Made by a program: the position numbers and the translations under genes
DNA from: Roseovarius confluentis
Lineage (GTDB): Bacteria > Pseudomonadota > Alphaproteobacteria > Rhodobacterales > Rhodobacteraceae
Length of the DNA stretch: 64,000 nt
Reading direction: 5' to 3'
NCBI RefSeq assembly: GCF_002917925.1
Contig: NZ_PPFE01000012.1
Span: 62,001 to 126,000 of the forward strand
Notes under the pieces: model-generated
Databases searched by the model: none
What the model saw: only the letters and a program-made list of their open reading frames with translations
Told to the model about the DNA's origin: nothing
Shown here: positions 62,000-64,000 of the stretch, piece after piece
Numbering within the stretch: position 1 is the stretch's first letter
Layout of the letters: every line of letters starts with the position of its first letter

Positions 62000-62448
62000 T
62001 GCGTGAGGCCGATCACGAGGCAGAGCACGACAACGGCGGTGATGATCAGGCGCAGGTGCATCCACCAGTTCGGCGTCACCCCGTCGCGCCAGAACAGCCA
62101 GTCGAGCGCGAGGATACCGGCGAAGCCGACGATCAGCATGATCCCGGCCTTGTAGGCGCCGCCGCCTTGGGTGAAGAACACCCAGAGCGCGGGAATGACC
62201 GAGAGCACGTAGCCGGTGGTGGCCGAAGGGCCGGTCATGCGCGTGGCGAACCCCCAGAGCACGCCGGACATGAAGCTGAGGATCACCGCGCCGTAGAACA
62301 GCCCCACGTAAGGCCCGACGAAGCGCGGCCCGACCACGCGCTGGGTCCAGATCGCCAGATCGGGCCAGAGCACGGTCGCGGCGCTCCACAGGAACGGCAG
62401 CAGGCCGGCCAGTGCAAGGATCAGGGGTGTGCGGGGAATCTCGTTCAC
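61996..62448 (-). CDS. DUF3429-family membrane protein
   Basis: A 150-aa protein with about five membrane helices: ILALAGLLPFLWSAATVLWP, FVGPYVGLFYGAVILSFMSG, VLWGFATR, GYVLSVIPALWVFFTQGG, AGIMLIVGFAGILALDWLFW, then a final hydrophobic helix. The YGAVILSFMSGVLWG stretch is the hallmark of DUF3429. Function unknown. First gene of the packed operon. Confidence 0.83.
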   Translation of the reverse strand: MNEIPRTPLILALAGLLPFLWSAATVLWPDLAIWTQRVVGPRFVGPYVGLFYGAVILSFMSGVLWGFATRMTGPSATTGYVLSVIPALWVFFTQGGGAYKAGIMLIVGFAGILALDWLFWRDGVTPNWWMHLRLIITAVVVLCLVIGLTQ

Positions 62449-62509
62449 GGGGCGGGGCGGTCCTTGGCTGCAAGCGTCGGACTTGGTTTAGAAGGCCGCC
62501 CCGGCGGGA

Positions 62510-63166
62510 TCAAGTGTCAGACATGTCGCGCGCCTGGTGTTTCATGGCGCGGATCATGCGGGCGGAGCGGGCGAGGGCGGTGGTGCCCGTGCCGAGAGCG
62601 GTCACGATCAGCGCGACAAGCAAGGCGTAGCGCGTGTCGAATAGCGCCAGTTCGATCGCGGTCAGGACTGCGCCGGCGGTGATCGCGGCCATGCGCTGCG
62701 GTTTGGCGAAGGGGCCCGAGAAATCCGGGCCCAGCCCCTCGGCCCGGCCCAGTTCGCGGATATAGGCGGTGGCGATGGCCAATGCTCCGGCCAGCAGGCC
62801 GAGCGCGAGTTGTCCGGTGGCCAGCCCCGCGCCGGTCAGGATCAGCAGATCGGCGGCGCGGTCGGGGGCCTCGTTCCAGAAGGGGCCGTCGGGTTCGGAC
62901 TTGCCGCCTTCGACGGCGACCATGCCGTCGAAAAGATTGCAGAGCAGGCGCACCTGACAGCCGAGCGCGGCAATCAGCAGCAGGACGATGGCGGCGGTCG
63001 TGCCGGTGTGCGCGGAGGCCCAGAACGCGAGGCAGGCGAGGGCCGAGAAGAGGATCGAGCCCTGGCTGATGCGGTTGGGTGTGAGCGACGTGCGGCTGAG
63101 CCAGCGCGCGATGCGGCGGGCCCAGCCGGTGTCTCGGCTGTTCAGGGGGCGGCGGGTGTCGGTCAT
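62510..63166 (-). CDS. CDP-alcohol phosphatidyltransferase-family protein with variant motif
   Basis: A 218-aa membrane enzyme of the CDP-alcohol transferase fold, which moves a phosphatidyl group from CDP-diacylglycerol to an alcohol. The motif is NLFDGMVAVEGGKSEPDGPF followed by WNEAPDRAAD. Relative to the canonical D-x2-DG-x2-AR-x8-G-x3-D-x3-D, the first Asp is Asn, AR is AV, and the last Asp pair is displaced by about four residues. Several membrane helices follow. Coupled with the 122-aa gene by ATGA. The product lipid is unknown. Confidence 0.83.
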   Translation of the reverse strand: MTDTRRPLNSRDTGWARRIARWLSRTSLTPNRISQGSILFSALACLAFWASAHTGTTAAIVLLLIAALGCQVRLLCNLFDGMVAVEGGKSEPDGPFWNEAPDRAADLLILTGAGLATGQLALGLLAGALAIATAYIRELGRAEGLGPDFSGPFAKPQRMAAITAGAVLTAIELALFDTRYALLVALIVTALGTGTTALARSARMIRAMKHQARDMSDT

Positions 63167-63531
63167 GGGGTGTGCCTCAGGCGGTAATTGTAGAGTGCGG
63201 CGTAACAGGTGGCGACGGTGACGGGCAGGGCGAGGGTCGCCGCGATTTCCGGCGTGCCGACGGTGCGATGCACGAGGAACAGCACCGTGATCGACACCGC
63301 GGCACAGGCGAGCGGCGGCAGGATCAGGCCGGGGGTTTCGGAGATGCGCGGCAGCAGGCGTTCGATCACCGATTTCAGCACCAGCGTGATGCCGGCGGAC
63401 AGTGCGCCCTGAACGATGCCGGCGATCACCGGCGCCGGCGTCGGGTGGCCCGCGTTGGCAAGGACCGCCCAGCCGCCCATCAGGACGAAGCCACCGGCCA
63501 TATGCACGAGGTTCGAGCGCAAGAGGCTCAT
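63163..63531 (-). CDS. small membrane protein between cdsA and the CDP-alcohol transferase
   Basis: A 122-aa protein with about four hydrophobic helices: LVHMAGGFVLMGGWAVLANA, PVIAGIVQGALSAGITLVLK, LILPPLACAAVSITVLFLVH, ATLALPVTVATCYAALYNYR. The layout resembles small flippase-like or GtrA-like membrane proteins, but I do not claim the family. Overlaps cdsA by 4 bases and the transferase by 4, so all three are translated together. Likely a lipid-synthesis accessory. Confidence 0.72.
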   Translation of the reverse strand: MSLLRSNLVHMAGGFVLMGGWAVLANAGHPTPAPVIAGIVQGALSAGITLVLKSVIERLLPRISETPGLILPPLACAAVSITVLFLVHRTVGTPEIAATLALPVTVATCYAALYNYRLRHTP

Positions 63532-64000
63532 GTGAGCGACCAGTAATACCGCGTCAGGTGGAAGAAGAGCGGGGCCGAGAACACCACCGAATCGAGCCGG
63601 TCGATGAAGCCGCCGTGGCCTGCGATCATGTGGCCCCAGTCCTTGACGCCCCGGTCGCGCTTGATCGCGGACATCACCAGCCCGCCGAAAAAGCCCGCGA
63701 GTGTGATGACGAGCGACATGCCGGCGGCCTGAAGCGGGGTGAAGGGCGTGATCCAGAACAGCGCCGTGCCGATCAGCGTGGCCGAGGCGACGCCGCCGAT
63801 CAGTCCTTCCCATGTCTTCGACGGCGAGAGCGAGGGCGCGACCGGGTGGCGTCCGAAGAGCTTGCCCCACGTGTATTGCAGCACGTCCGACAGCTGGACC
63901 ACGACGATGAGGAAGGCGATCAGCAGGACGTTGCGGGCCTCGAAGCCGGGGATTTCGAGGAAGAGGAGCGCGGGCACGTGGCTGGCGCAGAAAACGCAGA
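63528..64000 (-). CDS. cdsA: phosphatidate cytidylyltransferase (C-terminal part, runs off window)
   Basis: The last ~156 residues of a CdsA-type membrane enzyme that makes CDP-diacylglycerol from phosphatidate and CTP. The family signature is complete: SAIKRDRGVKDWGHMIAGHG followed by GFIDRLDS. Upstream helices are visible (LLIAFLIVVVQLSDVLQYTW, then GKLFGRHPVAPSLSPSKTWE). The frame is open to base 64000 (CVFCASHVPALLF), so the start lies outside. Being beside a CDP-alcohol transferase, it may be a second cdsA dedicated to one lipid. Confidence 0.9.
   Translation of the reverse strand, partial: CVFCASHVPALLFLEIPGFEARNVLLIAFLIVVVQLSDVLQYTWGKLFGRHPVAPSLSPSKTWEGLIGGVASATLIGTALFWITPFTPLQAAGMSLVITLAGFFGGLVMSAIKRDRGVKDWGHMIAGHGGFIDRLDSVVFSAPLFFHLTRYYWSLT

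Overview
The window is high-GC alphaproteobacterial DNA, very probably from a marine Rhodobacteraceae (Roseobacter-group) chromosome. The evidence is a DMSP lyase of the DddP family with all six metal ligands in register, an SBP56-type methanethiol oxidase, a divergent hemE/hemC pair, and dense gene packing with many 4-base ATGA overlaps. Several short intergenic palindromes recur. I recognised no rRNA, tRNA, CRISPR array, prophage or insertion sequence, so it reads as ordinary chromosome with two accessory catabolic blocks.

Layout. 0-3.6 kb: reductive pyrimidine degradation (preT, an inserted methyltransferase, the start of preA) with an upstream FadR-type regulator. 3.6-5.0 kb: two tandem Lin0512-family genes and a membrane protein of unknown role. 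5.1-10.2 kb: methanethiol oxidase, an FAD oxidoreductase and several small exported or unknown proteins. 10.4-16.5 kb: smc, a possible 32-residue membrane peptide, an RlmL-like methyltransferase and a lytic transglycosylase. 16.9-25.2 kb: a degenerate receiver, a hydrolase-OsmC fusion, an envelope gene pair, dddP, a secreted glycerophosphodiesterase, hemE and hemC.

26-33.7 kb: a GntR regulator divergent from a glutamine-synthetase-like ligase, the three-part glutamate-synthase-like complex GlxBCD (also resembling N-methylglutamate synthase MgsABC), an unknown 137-aa protein, a nitrilase-family amidase and an unknown 199-aa protein. 33.9-42.7 kb: a second GntR regulator behind a 28-bp palindromic operator, leading an operon of a DHDPS-family lyase, an aldehyde dehydrogenase, an MttB-family methyltransferase, a P450, two SDRs and an FAD amine oxidase. 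Together these blocks look like a pathway that captures an amine (perhaps methylated), oxidises its carbon skeleton and passes the nitrogen to glutamate. The substrate is unknown. This is the most interesting part of the window.

42.7-64 kb: copper efflux (copA-cueR, with a MerR-type promoter that appears to make a leaderless copA message), a thioesterase/kinase/acyl-CoA synthetase operon, rpe, a low-GC YdeI-like gene, rpmB, a chemoreceptor operon, a glutathionyl-hydroquinone reductase-like GST, cobL, a PatB-like C-S lyase, def plus a catalytically broken def paralogue plus fmt, small membrane proteins, rnhA, and a cdsA/CDP-alcohol transferase lipid operon cut by the window edge.
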